Positions 15,812 through 27,516 of a DNA stretch of 64,000 nt are shown here, one piece after another. The translations under genes and the position numbers were made by a program. The notes under the pieces were generated by a model, which worked only from the letters and a program-made list of their open reading frames with translations, made no database searches and was not told the origin of the DNA. Where the stretch lies: the NCBI RefSeq assembly GCF_024807615.1, contig NZ_JANUCJ010000003.1, positions 682,001-746,000 of the forward strand, in the 5' to 3' direction. Source of the stretch: Tsukamurella ocularis (GTDB lineage Bacteria > Actinomycetota > Actinomycetes > Mycobacteriales > Mycobacteriaceae). Numbering within the stretch: position 1 is the stretch's first letter; every line of letters starts with the position of its first letter.

Positions 15812-17017
15812 TCAGCCCAGAGCCTGATCCAGATCGGCGATGAGGTCGTCGACGTTCTCCAGCCCGACGGACAGGCGCAGCATCGAATCGGTGAGCCCGA
15901 TCTTCGCGCGACCCTCCGGCCCCGTCGCGCGATGGGTCGTGGTGGCGGGGTGCGTGATCAGCGACTTGGCGTCGCCGAAGTTGTTGGAGATGTCGATGAC
16001 CTGCAGCCGATTGAGAAACTCGAAGGCCCGCGCCTTGCCCGCGGCCGACGCCGAATCGGCCAGTTCGAGGGTGATCACTGTGCCACCGGCCTTCATCTGC
16101 CGCTTCGCCAGCTCGTGCTGCGGGTGCGAGGGCAGGAAGGGGAAGAGCACCTTCGACACCCGCGGGTCGGCGTCGAGGAACTCGGCGACCTTCTGCGCGT
16201 TCGCGCTCACCCGCTCGGCCCGCAGGTCCAGCGTCTCGAGCGCCTTGAGCAGCACCCATGCGTTGAACGGCGCCATCGCGGGGCCGGTGTGCCGCATCAG
16301 CTGCTTCACCGGACCGTCGATGTAGTCGAACCGGCCGAGGATGGCTCCGCCCATGACGCGGCCCTGGCCGTCCATGGTCTTGGTGGAGGAGTGCACGATC
16401 ACGTCGGCGCCCATCCCGAGCGAATCCTGATAGCCGACCGGCGTGAAGCCGGCGTCGAGCACGACCTGCGCGCCCGCGGCATGGGCCAGCGAAGCCACGG
16501 CGCTCACGTCGACGAGGCCCTGCATCGGGTTCGCGGGGGTCTCGAAGAAGACGGCCTGGGTGGGGGCGCTGAGCGCCTCCTCCCACTGGGCGAGGTCCTC
16601 GCCGTCGACGAAGACGGTCTCGATGCCCCAGCGCGGCAGGATCTCGTTGCAGACGACGTAGCAGGAGCCGAACAGCGAGCGGGCTGCGACGAGCCGGTCG
16701 CCGGCCTTGAGCAGCGCGCCGAGCGCGGTGAAGACTGCGGACATGCCGGAGGCGGTCGCGAAGCAGGCCTCGGCGCCCTCCAGGAGGCGCAAGCGCTCCT
16801 GGAACATCGCCACCGTCGGGTTGCCGTAGCGCGAATAGACGAACCGGTCGATGTCGCCGTTGAAGGCAGCTTCGGCGGCCTCCGCACTCTCGTAGGTGTA
16901 ACCCGAGTTCAGGAAGAGCGCCTCGGAGGTCTCCTCGTAGTTCGTGCGCAGGACGCCACCGCGCACCGCGTACGTCTCGGGCCGCAGGCCGTCGGGCAGG
17001 GGGCTGAACTCCGTCAT
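15812..17017 (-). CDS. metZ: O-succinylhomoserine sulfhydrylase
   Basis: MetZ makes homocysteine from O-succinylhomoserine and sulfide in methionine synthesis. The 401-residue PLP enzyme of the Cys/Met metabolism family has YSRYGNPTV, ATASGMSAV, the PLP lysine in SSTKTMDGQGR (about residue 213) and SLGGxE-type end sequences (ITHPATTTH, RLSVGLENVDDL). Although it follows the rhodanese gene by ten bases, a TAGGCT box inside that gene's end lies six bases before its ATG, so it may also have an internal leaderless promoter. Gene order rhodanese-metZ matches Rv0390-Rv0391. Confidence 0.95.
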   Translation of the reverse strand: MTEFSPLPDGLRPETYAVRGGVLRTNYEETSEALFLNSGYTYESAEAAEAAFNGDIDRFVYSRYGNPTVAMFQERLRLLEGAEACFATASGMSAVFTALGALLKAGDRLVAARSLFGSCYVVCNEILPRWGIETVFVDGEDLAQWEEALSAPTQAVFFETPANPMQGLVDVSAVASLAHAAGAQVVLDAGFTPVGYQDSLGMGADVIVHSSTKTMDGQGRVMGGAILGRFDYIDGPVKQLMRHTGPAMAPFNAWVLLKALETLDLRAERVSANAQKVAEFLDADPRVSKVLFPFLPSHPQHELAKRQMKAGGTVITLELADSASAAGKARAFEFLNRLQVIDISNNFGDAKSLITHPATTTHRATGPEGRAKIGLTDSMLRLSVGLENVDDLIADLDQALG

Positions 17018-17023
17018 GGCTTC

Positions 17024-17029
17024 AGCCTA
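17024..17029 (-). promoter_or_regulatory. Possible internal -10 element for metZ
   Basis: TAGGCT overlaps the rhodanese stop codon and is six bases from the metZ ATG, fitting the leaderless pattern seen elsewhere. Confidence 0.45.
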
Positions 17030-17455
17030 GAACTGCCGCCAGGGCAGGCCGTCGGCGCGCCAGCCCGCGACGCCTCGATGTCCGAGTGCGTCGATGGGGC
17101 CCTCGAAGCCCTCGAGGACGTTGTAGGCGCGCTGCACGCCGGCAGCAGTGGCGGTCTCGGCGGCGCCGATCGAGCGGTGTCCGGAGCGGCAGAGGAAGAC
17201 GACGGGCGCGTCGTCGGTGATGCCCTTGGCGCGGAGCTCGTCGACGAACGTGGGGTTGAGCGCACCGTCGGGGTAGCGCTGCCACTCCACGAGCACGGGG
17301 TTGCGCCCGACCTGCGAGAGCTCGGGGATGCCGACGTAGTTCCATTCGGCCTCGGTGCGGCAGTCGACGAGGATGGCCGCGGGGTCCTGTTCCAGCAGCT
17401 CCCAGGCCTCGCGCGGCGTCAGGTTTCCGGCGTAGTTCACGAGCACTTCTTCCAC
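17027..17455 (-). CDS. Rhodanese-like sulfurtransferase
   Basis: This 142-residue single rhodanese domain has the active-site loop VVFLCRSGHRS with the catalytic cysteine, and VDCRTEAEWNYVGIPELSQV in the N-terminal half. It probably carries persulfide sulfur, with neighbouring metZ as a plausible user. It overlaps the end of the upstream membrane protein by 19 bases. The pair is syntenic with Rv0390-Rv0391. Confidence 0.9.
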   Translation of the reverse strand: MEEVLVNYAGNLTPREAWELLEQDPAAILVDCRTEAEWNYVGIPELSQVGRNPVLVEWQRYPDGALNPTFVDELRAKGITDDAPVVFLCRSGHRSIGAAETATAAGVQRAYNVLEGFEGPIDALGHRGVAGWRADGLPWRQF

Positions 17456-17904
17456 TTGCCGTCTTCGCGGACGAACGTCGCCTGTGCGGTGCGCTCGCCC
17501 GCCTTCTCGTAGGTCACCGTGAGATCGGCGGACGCGGAGTCACCGTTCACGGTGAGATTCTTGACGCCCTTCTCGTCCAGCTTCGCCTCGCCCTCGCGCT
17601 CGACAGCGGTCTTGCGGGCGTCGGGAAAGCCCGCCTCCTTCGGGAAGTCGGCGGCGGCGCGGTCCTTGGCACAGGTGTTGGCGACGAGGTCGGCGTACCG
17701 GCCCTTGTTCAACGCGCCGTAGTACTGGCCGATCGTGACCTGGACCTGCGCGGAGTCGCTGAGCCGCTCGTCGGAGGGGCGGATCGCGTTCCAGGTGAGG
17801 ACGCCGCCGATGAGCACGACGGCGACCACGAGAGCGATGATGAACGGGGTCGCCGTGGTGCGGCGTTCGGGGGGCGGTCCGGCGGGGGCCTTGTCTGCAC
17901 TCAC
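17437..17904 (-). CDS. Membrane-anchored protein with NTF2/DUF4878-like extracellular domain
   Basis: A short Pro/Arg-rich cytoplasmic tail is followed by one transmembrane helix (residues 20-42) and an outside domain of about 110 residues that ends in GKWKKCS. The fold pattern (a helix with QYYGALNKGRYADLVANTC, then beta strands with a final TFVREDGKWK) is the same as in the C-terminal domain of the acidic protein encoded at 27517-29505. Function unknown. GTG start; it leads the rhodanese-metZ run. Confidence 0.7.
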   Translation of the reverse strand: MSADKAPAGPPPERRTTATPFIIALVVAVVLIGGVLTWNAIRPSDERLSDSAQVQVTIGQYYGALNKGRYADLVANTCAKDRAAADFPKEAGFPDARKTAVEREGEAKLDEKGVKNLTVNGDSASADLTVTYEKAGERTAQATFVREDGKWKKCS

Positions 17905-18049
17905 TGAAGTCTCTACCCTCTGCTACTAGAACACGTTCCAGTTCCTCGGCGGGGTGGAATGGACCACCCGCACTAGGAACAGTTGATAAGTCCGCACTAA
18001 CCTGGTGGGGAACTTCAACCGCGTATGCAGACAAGGTAGCCGACTTCAC

Positions 18050-19438
18050 ATGACCGAACAGAACCGCCCGTTGCGCGTCGCGATCGTGGGCGCAGGCCCC
18101 GCTGGTATCTACGCGGCGGACGCCCTCATGAAGTCCGACGAGGCGAAGGACCCCGGCGTCAGCATCGATCTCTTCGAGAAGATGCCGGCCCCGTTCGGCC
18201 TGATCCGGTACGGCGTCGCACCCGATCACCCGCGGATCAAGGGCATCATCACCGCGCTGCACAAGGTGCTCGACAAGCCGCAGGTCCGCCTGCTGGGCAA
18301 CCTCGATTTCGGCAAGGACTTCACCCTCGAGGACGTGCGCCGCCACTACGACGCGGTGATCTTCTCCACCGGCGCCGTCGCCGACCGCAACCTGGAGATC
18401 CCCGGCATCGACCTGGACGGCAGCTACGGCGCCGCCGAGTTCGTGGCCTGGTACGACGGGCACCCGGACTTCTCGCGCGAGTGGCCGCTCACCGAGGAGA
18501 AGGTGGCCGTCCTGGGCGTCGGCAACGTGGGCCTCGACGTCGCCCGCGTGCTCGCCAAGACCGCCGACGAGCTGCTCCCCACCGAGATCCCGCCGAACGT
18601 CTACGAGGGCCTCAAGCTCAACAAGGCCAAGGAGGTGCACGTCTTCGGCCGCCGCGGACCGGCGCAGGTGAAGTTCACCCCGCTCGAGCTCAAGGAGCTC
18701 GACCACTCGCAGACCATCGAGGTCGTCGTGAACCCCGAGGACATCGAGTACGACGAGGGCTCCGCGAAGGCGCGCCGCGAGTCGAAGATCACCGACCAGG
18801 TCGCCACGATCCTCGAGAACTACGCGATCCGCGAGCCGAACAACCGCCCGCACAAGCTGTTCATCCACCTCTTCGAGTCGCCCGTCGAGATCCTGGGCGA
18901 GAACGGCAAGGTCACGGGCCTGCGCACCGAGCGCACCGAGCTCGACGGCACCGGCAACGTGCGGGGCACCGGCAGGTTCACCGACTGGGAGCTCGGCGCC
19001 GTCTACCGCGCTGTCGGCTACCTCTCGAACGACCTGCCGGAGATCCCCTTCGACGACCAGGCCGGCGTCATCCCGAACGAGGCCGGACGCGTCATCGACG
19101 CAGGTCAGCACATCACGGGCGTCTACACCACCGGCTGGATCAAGCGCGGCCCCGTCGGCCTCATCGGCCACACCAAGGGCGACGCCAACGAGACCATCGC
19201 GTGCCTGCTGGAGGACTTCCACGCCGGCAAGCTGAACGCCCCGTCGGACCCGTCGACCACCGGCGTCACCGACTGGCTGGACGACCACGACACCCCGTAC
19301 ACCACCTGGGACGGCTGGTACCGCCTCGACGAGCACGAGCGCAGCCTGGGCGAGGCCGAGGGCCGCGAGCGCGTGAAGGTCGTCGAGCGCGGCGACATGC
19401 TGGCCGCCTCGGAGCCGAGCAAGGTCCAGCAGGACTAA
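18050..19438 (+). CDS. fprA: NADPH-ferredoxin reductase FprA
   Basis: FprA passes electrons from NADPH through FAD to ferredoxin, for example to cytochromes P450. The 462 residues show the FAD site VAIVGAGPAGIYAAD (10-24), RYGVAPDHPRIKGI, the NADP site VLGVGNVGLDVARVLA and GWIKRGPVGLIGHTKGDANET. The length equals Rv3106. The ATG was chosen because the family begins RPLRVAIVG a few residues later. It stands alone, divergent from the rhodanese operon, and ends in a clear terminator. A second FNR of the FprB type lies at 45530-46993. Confidence 0.95.
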   Translation: MTEQNRPLRVAIVGAGPAGIYAADALMKSDEAKDPGVSIDLFEKMPAPFGLIRYGVAPDHPRIKGIITALHKVLDKPQVRLLGNLDFGKDFTLEDVRRHYDAVIFSTGAVADRNLEIPGIDLDGSYGAAEFVAWYDGHPDFSREWPLTEEKVAVLGVGNVGLDVARVLAKTADELLPTEIPPNVYEGLKLNKAKEVHVFGRRGPAQVKFTPLELKELDHSQTIEVVVNPEDIEYDEGSAKARRESKITDQVATILENYAIREPNNRPHKLFIHLFESPVEILGENGKVTGLRTERTELDGTGNVRGTGRFTDWELGAVYRAVGYLSNDLPEIPFDDQAGVIPNEAGRVIDAGQHITGVYTTGWIKRGPVGLIGHTKGDANETIACLLEDFHAGKLNAPSDPSTTGVTDWLDDHDTPYTTWDGWYRLDEHERSLGEAEGRERVKVVERGDMLAASEPSKVQQD

Positions 19439-19460
19439 CCCTCCGAGCGTACGTACGACG

Positions 19461-19497
19461 GTGCCGCCGTCCCGATTTCTCGGGGCGGCGGCACTTT
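19461..19497 (+). terminator. Intrinsic terminator of fprA
   Basis: A 15-bp stem (left arm GTGCCGCCGTCCCGA, one G-U pair) with loop TTTC is followed by TTTT. Confidence 0.85.
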
Positions 19498-19652
19498 TCG
19501 CTCACGATGATTCTAATTCGGTCGCGCCGACTCCTCGCCGCAGATGGTGAGCTCGCACTGGACCTGCAATTCCCCATGCGCCTGCGCGATTCGGAGAAGG
19601 CCGAGCGAGCCCGGCTCGAGCACGCACCGCGTCAGTAGGCGAGGGAGGCTAT

Positions 19653-19671
19653 TTAGGGTAGCCTCAGTTTC
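19653..19671 (+). promoter_or_regulatory. IdeR/DtxR-like iron box overlapping a leaderless promoter
   Basis: The 19 bases match 12 positions of the mycobacterial iron box TTAGGTTAGGCTAACCTAA, and nothing separates them from the ATG. The embedded TAGCCT lies seven bases before the start codon, so a bound repressor would cover the -10 region. Control by iron through IdeR is therefore likely. Confidence 0.65.
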
Positions 19672-20394
19672 ATGGGTAGAGGAGTGACCGGCCTGATCCT
19701 CAAGGCGATGCGGGCGGACGACTACGTTTTCACGGTGCTGTCGACGGAGGCCGTCAGCGAGCACTATCACCGCATCCGCTTCGACGGCGGCGACTTCCTG
19801 CAGGACAACCCCTGGTTCCCGACCATGTGGGTGCGACTGTGGGTGCCGAAGAGCGGCGCCGCGACGACCGACGCGGACGAGGGAACGCTCGTGCAGCGCG
19901 GCTACACGATAGTCGCGCCCGAGGGTTCGGAGTTCAGCATCGAGTTCGCGATGCACGAGGGGCCCGCACCGCGCTGGGCCCTGGACGCCGAGCCCGGCGA
20001 CCGGATCGCCGCCACGATGATGGGCGCCGACCTCACGGTCCCGGAGGAGCCGGCACCGTCGGAGTACGTACTCGTGGGCGACGCCGCCTCAATCCCCGCG
20101 ATCAACAGCATCCTCGGGACCGCGCAGGCCCCGTGCCGCGTGTACCTGGAGTACCAGCACGACGCCGAGCGGGACCTCCCCGTGCAGAGCGAGGCCGTCA
20201 CCTGGGTGCCGCGCGAGAACCGCGGCGCCACACTGGTGTCCACGGTCGTCGGCGCCGGAATCGGTGCTGACGCCTTCCTGTTCGTCGCCGCCGAGACGAA
20301 GGCGACGCGCGAGATCACCAAGGCCGCCAAGCGCGACTTCGGCCTACCCAAGGACCGCATCAAGTCCCAGGCCTACTGGCTGCAGCGCGGATAG
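19672..20394 (+). CDS. Siderophore-interacting protein, FAD/NAD(P)H ferric-siderophore reductase
   Basis: The 240-residue flavoprotein belongs to the SIP/ViuB group that releases iron from imported ferric siderophores. It has the FAD-binding RGYTIV element, the FAMHEG-PAPRWAL segment, a GDAASIPAINSIL nucleotide loop and a C-terminal FVAAETKATREITK helix. In IrtA of M. tuberculosis a comparable domain is fused to the ABC transporter; the ABC pair at 47646-51259 lacks it, so this protein could serve that pair. An IdeR-like box abuts the start. Confidence 0.88.
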   Translation: MGRGVTGLILKAMRADDYVFTVLSTEAVSEHYHRIRFDGGDFLQDNPWFPTMWVRLWVPKSGAATTDADEGTLVQRGYTIVAPEGSEFSIEFAMHEGPAPRWALDAEPGDRIAATMMGADLTVPEEPAPSEYVLVGDAASIPAINSILGTAQAPCRVYLEYQHDAERDLPVQSEAVTWVPRENRGATLVSTVVGAGIGADAFLFVAAETKATREITKAAKRDFGLPKDRIKSQAYWLQRG

Positions 20395-20443
20395 ATACGC
20401 GGCCGGCCGGTGCGGCGCCTGAGGCCCGTCGACGCTCCGCTGC

Positions 20444-22189
20444 CTAGTCCTGCGGACGCTGGGGCGGCAGGCCCATCGAGGTGGGCGGGTTGTGGTCGTA
20501 CTCCTCGATCTCCGGAACCGTGGGCGGCTTCGGGCGCGTCGCGGTCTCGCCCGTGGGCGGGCGCGGGGCGGGCTGGATCGGGCGGGGCGGCGCGGGGCGC
20601 CGGGCGGCGACGGGGTGCATGCTCGTCGGCGCGATCGGTTCGGCGGGCCCGGCCTGCGGCGGGGCCACGCGCGACGAGGGCTGCTGCGGTGGCACGACCG
20701 GGGAGGCGGCAGTCGGCGGGGCGGGCGGCACGACGGGCGATGCCGCCGTCGGCGGGGCCGGTGGCGGGGTGGGCTGCTGCGGCGCCTTCTGGACTGGGAT
20801 CTGCTGGGCCGGTGGTTGCTGAGTCGGAGCAGGATGAACGGGGCGCTGCACCGGCATCGCGCGGGTCGACGGGTCGTCGAGCGGCGGCTGCGGCCGCTGG
20901 ATCGGCACGGCCGTGGTCTCCGGCGCGCCCTGCTGGAACGGGTCAGTGCTGTCCACGACGACGACCCGGCCCGCCGCCTCCGCGGCGTTGGCGCGCGCCA
21001 CCTCGACGGTGTCGGCGGTAGCGACCGCGACGCCGAGGCGCCGCTTGGCGTAGCCCTCCGGCTTGCCGAACAGGCGCAGGTCGCTCTCGGGCACGTCGAG
21101 CGCGCGGGAGACGCTGTCGAAGGCGACGGAGCTGCTGTCCTTCGTCCCGTAGATCACGGCCGACGCGGCGGGCGACATGAGCGAGGTGTCCACGGGCAGG
21201 CCGAGGATCGCGCGGGCGTGCAGTTCGAACTCGGAGAGCCGCTGCGAGCCCAGGGTCACCAGGCCGGTGTCGTGCGGGCGGGGCGAGACCTCGGAGAAGT
21301 AGACGTCGTCGCCCTTGACGAAGAGCTCGACGCCGAAGACGCCGCGGCCGCCGGTGCCGCCGTCGCCGAGGGCGGTGGTGATGCGGCCCGCGACGGAGGT
21401 CGCCGCGTCGTAGGCGGCCTGACTCATCGCCTGCGGCTGCCAGGACTCGACGTAGTCACCGTCGGACTGCCGGTGCCCGATGGGCTCGCAGAAGCGGGTG
21501 ACCACCTTGCCGCGCTCGGCGTCGTAGACGCGCACCGTGAGCAGCGTGATCTCGTAGTCGAAGTCGACGAAGCCCTCGACGATCACCCGCTCGTTCCGGA
21601 CGCGACCGCCCTCGACGGCGTACGTCCAGGCACCGTCGAGCTCCTCGACCGAACGGACCACCGACTGGCCCTTGCCCGAGCTCGACATCACCGGCTTGAT
21701 CACGCAGGGGAAGCCGACTTCCCGCGAGGCCGCACGTACCTCGTCGAGCGACGAGGCGAAGGCGTACGGCGAGCACGGCAGGCCGAGCTCCTCGGCGGCG
21801 AGCTTGCGGATCCCCTCGCGGTTCATCGTCAGCGCGACGGCCCGCGCCGTCGGAATGACCTCGGCGAGCCCCTCCTCGTCCACGGCGACGAGCGCCTCGG
21901 TGGCGAGTGCCTCGATCTCGGGGACCACGAAGTCGGGCTTCTCCGCCTCGATGACCCGGCGGACCTCGGCGGCGTCGGTCATGTCGATGACGTGGCTGCG
22001 GTGCGCCACCTGCATCGCGGGCGCGTTCGCGTAGCGGTCGACGGCGATCGTCTCCACGCCGAGGCGCTGGAAGGCGATCACCACCTCCTTGCCCAGCTCG
22101 CCCGAACCCAGCATCAGCGCCTTCGTGGCACCGGGGGTGAGCGCCGTGCCGATCCGGGGGTTGCCACCGGTCTCGCTGAGGTTCGTCAT
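20444..22189 (-). CDS. purT: Formate-dependent GAR transformylase PurT with a long proline-rich C-terminal tail
   Basis: PurT uses formate and ATP to formylate glycinamide ribonucleotide in purine synthesis. Residues to about 400 are a normal ATP-grasp Pur[59 protein letters not shown] and [10 protein letters not shown]. About 180 further residues form a tail very rich in Pro, Gln and Ala with [21 protein letters not shown] and repeated [12 protein letters not shown]. This tail is absent from ordinary PurT of about 390-420 residues. The ATG with GGAG upstream was preferred over one three codons earlier. Divergent from the pfkB gene. Confidence 0.9.
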   Translation of the reverse strand: MTNLSETGGNPRIGTALTPGATKALMLGSGELGKEVVIAFQRLGVETIAVDRYANAPAMQVAHRSHVIDMTDAAEVRRVIEAEKPDFVVPEIEALATEALVAVDEEGLAEVIPTARAVALTMNREGIRKLAAEELGLPCSPYAFASSLDEVRAASREVGFPCVIKPVMSSSGKGQSVVRSVEELDGAWTYAVEGGRVRNERVIVEGFVDFDYEITLLTVRVYDAERGKVVTRFCEPIGHRQSDGDYVESWQPQAMSQAAYDAATSVAGRITTALGDGGTGGRGVFGVELFVKGDDVYFSEVSPRPHDTGLVTLGSQRLSEFELHARAILGLPVDTSLMSPAASAVIYGTKDSSSVAFDSVSRALDVPESDLRLFGKPEGYAKRRLGVAVATADTVEVARANAAEAAGRVVVVDSTDPFQQGAPETTAVPIQRPQPPLDDPSTRAMPVQRPVHPAPTQQPPAQQIPVQKAPQQPTPPPAPPTAASPVVPPAPPTAASPVVPPQQPSSRVAPPQAGPAEPIAPTSMHPVAARRPAPPRPIQPAPRPPTGETATRPKPPTVPEIEEYDHNPPTSMGLPPQRPQD

Positions 22190-22235
22190 GGACTCCATTC
22201 TGGCAAACCCTCGGGGCCATGGTGCACAGTGCGCT

Positions 22236-22241
22236 TAGGGT
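22236..22241 (+). promoter_or_regulatory. -10 element of leaderless pfkB-type kinase promoter
   Basis: TAGGGT is followed by seven bases and the ATG. Confidence 0.55.
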
Positions 22242-22248
22242 CGTCGTC

Positions 22249-23199
22249 ATGACCGACCGCACCCTCTGCCTCGGCGAGGCACTCGTCGACGTCGTACTGC
22301 GCGACGGCGCCGAACCGTCCGAGCACGTGGGCGGGAGCCTGTTCAACGTCGCGTGCGGGCTGGCGTCGCTGGGCGATCCGACGTCGATCCTGTCCTGGTG
22401 GGGGCGCGACGTCCGCGGGCATCGGATCGCTGAGACCGCCGCCCGGGCGGGCGTGGACATCGTCCCCGGGTCCGACGGTGCCGCCAACACCCCACTCGCG
22501 CACGCGCACGTCGACGCCGAGGGGCGCGCCACGTACGACTTCGACCTCACGTGGGAGGTGCCGCCGGTCGAGTCGCTGGAGCGGTACGGGCACCTGCACA
22601 CGGGCAGCTTCGCCGCGACGCTGGCGCCGGGGTCCGACGGCGTCGCCGACGTGGTGCGCCGGATCCGGGACCACGCCACCGTCTCCTACGACCCGAACAT
22701 CCGGCCCGCCCTGATGGGCACGCCCGCCGAGGTGCTGCCGCGGGTGCTGGAGATGATCGCGCAGTCCGACGTGGTGAAGGCCAGCGACGAGGACATCGCC
22801 TGGTTGCATCCCGATGAGGCCGTCGAGGACGTGATGCGCCGTTGGATCGCGGCCGGACCGGCACTGGTCGTGCTCACGCGGGGGCCGCACGGCGCGGACG
22901 CTCTGCTCGCCGGGGGACCGGGCGTGCTGCACATCGAGCCGCGGACCGTCGAAGTGGCGGACACCGTCGGCGCCGGGGACTCGTTCATGGCCGGCCTGGT
23001 CTCCGGGCTGCTCGACGCCGGCTACCTGGGTTCGCGGTCCGCCGCCCGGCGGCTCCGGGACGCGCAGTGGAGCGACGTACAGCCGGCGCTGCACCGCGCC
23101 GTCATCACCTCGGCGCTCACCGTGAGCCGGGCGGGCGCGTACGCACCGTCGATGGACGAGGTGCACGCGGTGCGCGCGCAGGACCCGCCGCTGCACTGA
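22249..23199 (+). CDS. PfkB-family carbohydrate kinase
   Basis: This 316-residue ribokinase-fold protein has GEALVDVV at the start, the substrate-side GGSLFNVACGLASLG motif, and the catalytic DTVGAGDSFMAGL (aspartate near residue 245). The closest named group is fructokinase-like sugar kinases; the exact sugar is unknown. The N-terminus and leaderless promoter fix the start. It stands alone between purT and a small membrane protein gene. Confidence 0.88.
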   Translation: MTDRTLCLGEALVDVVLRDGAEPSEHVGGSLFNVACGLASLGDPTSILSWWGRDVRGHRIAETAARAGVDIVPGSDGAANTPLAHAHVDAEGRATYDFDLTWEVPPVESLERYGHLHTGSFAATLAPGSDGVADVVRRIRDHATVSYDPNIRPALMGTPAEVLPRVLEMIAQSDVVKASDEDIAWLHPDEAVEDVMRRWIAAGPALVVLTRGPHGADALLAGGPGVLHIEPRTVEVADTVGAGDSFMAGLVSGLLDAGYLGSRSAARRLRDAQWSDVQPALHRAVITSALTVSRAGAYAPSMDEVHAVRAQDPPLH

Positions 23200-23327
23200 C
23201 GGGCAGGACCAGGCCGGGTCACGGGCGGGCCGAATTCGAAGGTGGCTGACAGCCGATCCCCAGGTAGCGGCCGCATCATCGGTTCCAAACGCGGTCGCGG
23301 TGACCGCACCGACCGAAGCGAGAACCC

Positions 23328-23690
23328 ATGACCGAGCCCACCGAACCGCAGCCCGCGCCCACCGCGCCGATTCCACCCGCGCAGGCGGCCGCCCCCGCAC
23401 CAGCCCCGGCCCCGCAGGAGGCCGCACCGTCGAAGACCGGCCCGTCGAGGAAGCTGCTCATCGCGGCGATCGTCTTCGGGCTCATCGGGATCAGCGGCGT
23501 CAGCTTCACCGCCGGCTACTGGGTCAACGAGGCGACCGGCAAACACAAGGGCCATTCGATGCAGCAGCGCGGGCCAGGCGGCCACGACACCCAGCGGCAC
23601 GGGCCCGGCCGCGGCGAGGGTCCGCGGATGTACCGAGTGACCCCGACCGCTGCGCCCTCGGCGACGCCGACCCCTGCCCCTACGCCCTAG
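23328..23690 (+). CDS. Small proline-rich single-pass membrane protein
   Basis: The 120-residue product has a Pro/Ala/Gln-rich N-terminal part (1-40), one transmembrane helix KLLIAAIVFGLIGISGVSF (about 44-64), and an outside tail rich in His, Gly and Arg ending in a Thr/Pro/Ala repeat. The His/Gly/Gln stretch could bind metal, but that is inference. No family is recognised. It ends seven bases before the palindromic element at 23697. Confidence 0.65.
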   Translation: MTEPTEPQPAPTAPIPPAQAAAPAPAPAPQEAAPSKTGPSRKLLIAAIVFGLIGISGVSFTAGYWVNEATGKHKGHSMQQRGPGGHDTQRHGPGRGEGPRMYRVTPTAAPSATPTPAPTP

Positions 23691-23696
23691 GACGCG

Positions 23697-23767
23697 TCCG
23701 AAACCGGGCCTGGGCGGAGCGACGATGGAAATACTTCGCCGCGACCGCGGTCAAGCCCGGTTTCGGA
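23697..23767. repeat. Palindromic intergenic element, copy A
   Basis: Thirteen-base arms (left TCCGAAACCGGGC, right GCCCGGTTTCGGA) enclose 45 bases containing the core CGATGGAAATACTTCGCC and a GACCGCGGTC palindrome. The core and right arm are nearly identical to copy B at 43999-44063. The element fills the gap between a plus-strand gene and convergent purA, so it could act as a bidirectional terminator or a mobile repeat. Confidence 0.75.
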
Positions 23768-23771
23768 ACAG

Positions 23772-26985
<3,214 letters not shown>

Positions 26986-27516
26986 AGTCGTTCAACAGAT
27001 CCAGGCAACGGAGGTACTCGTCTTCCTCGCCGATCGACTGCGCGGCGCGGGCCAGCGCGGCCACCGCCCGCAGGAAACCGCGGTTGTTCTCGTGGCTGTA
27101 GGGCACGGGACCGAAGCCACGCCAACCCTGGCGGCGCAGCTGGTCGAGGCCACGGTGGTAGCCGGTGCGCGCGTAGGCGTAGGCGGTGACGGCCTGCCCC
27201 TCGTCGAGCGCGCCCTCCGCGAGCACGGCCCACGCCAGCGACGACGTGGGGGCATCCGCCGCGACCTCGACCGCCGGGCGGCCCTGGTTCAACTGCAGTT
27301 CCGGCTCTTCGTCGATGTCGAGCAGGACCGGGGGCGGGCCGAGGAGATCACCGAAGGACGTCATTGCTCCAGTCTTCCATGCTGCGCGCGGCGAACGGCG
27401 GACGACGTGCATGCCCGCACAACGCGCGGGTCGCGCCCGGTGCGCGCCCGCTAGGGTGTCAGGTGTTCCGCGTGCGGCGCGCCGCGGCGGAGGAGCAACG
27501 ATTCACGAACGAGGGG

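Noticed and set aside
19507-19638. 43-codon ORF between fprA and the SIP gene
   Set aside because: No ribosome site or TANNNT box at the start and the composition is not distinctive; left out as unsupported.
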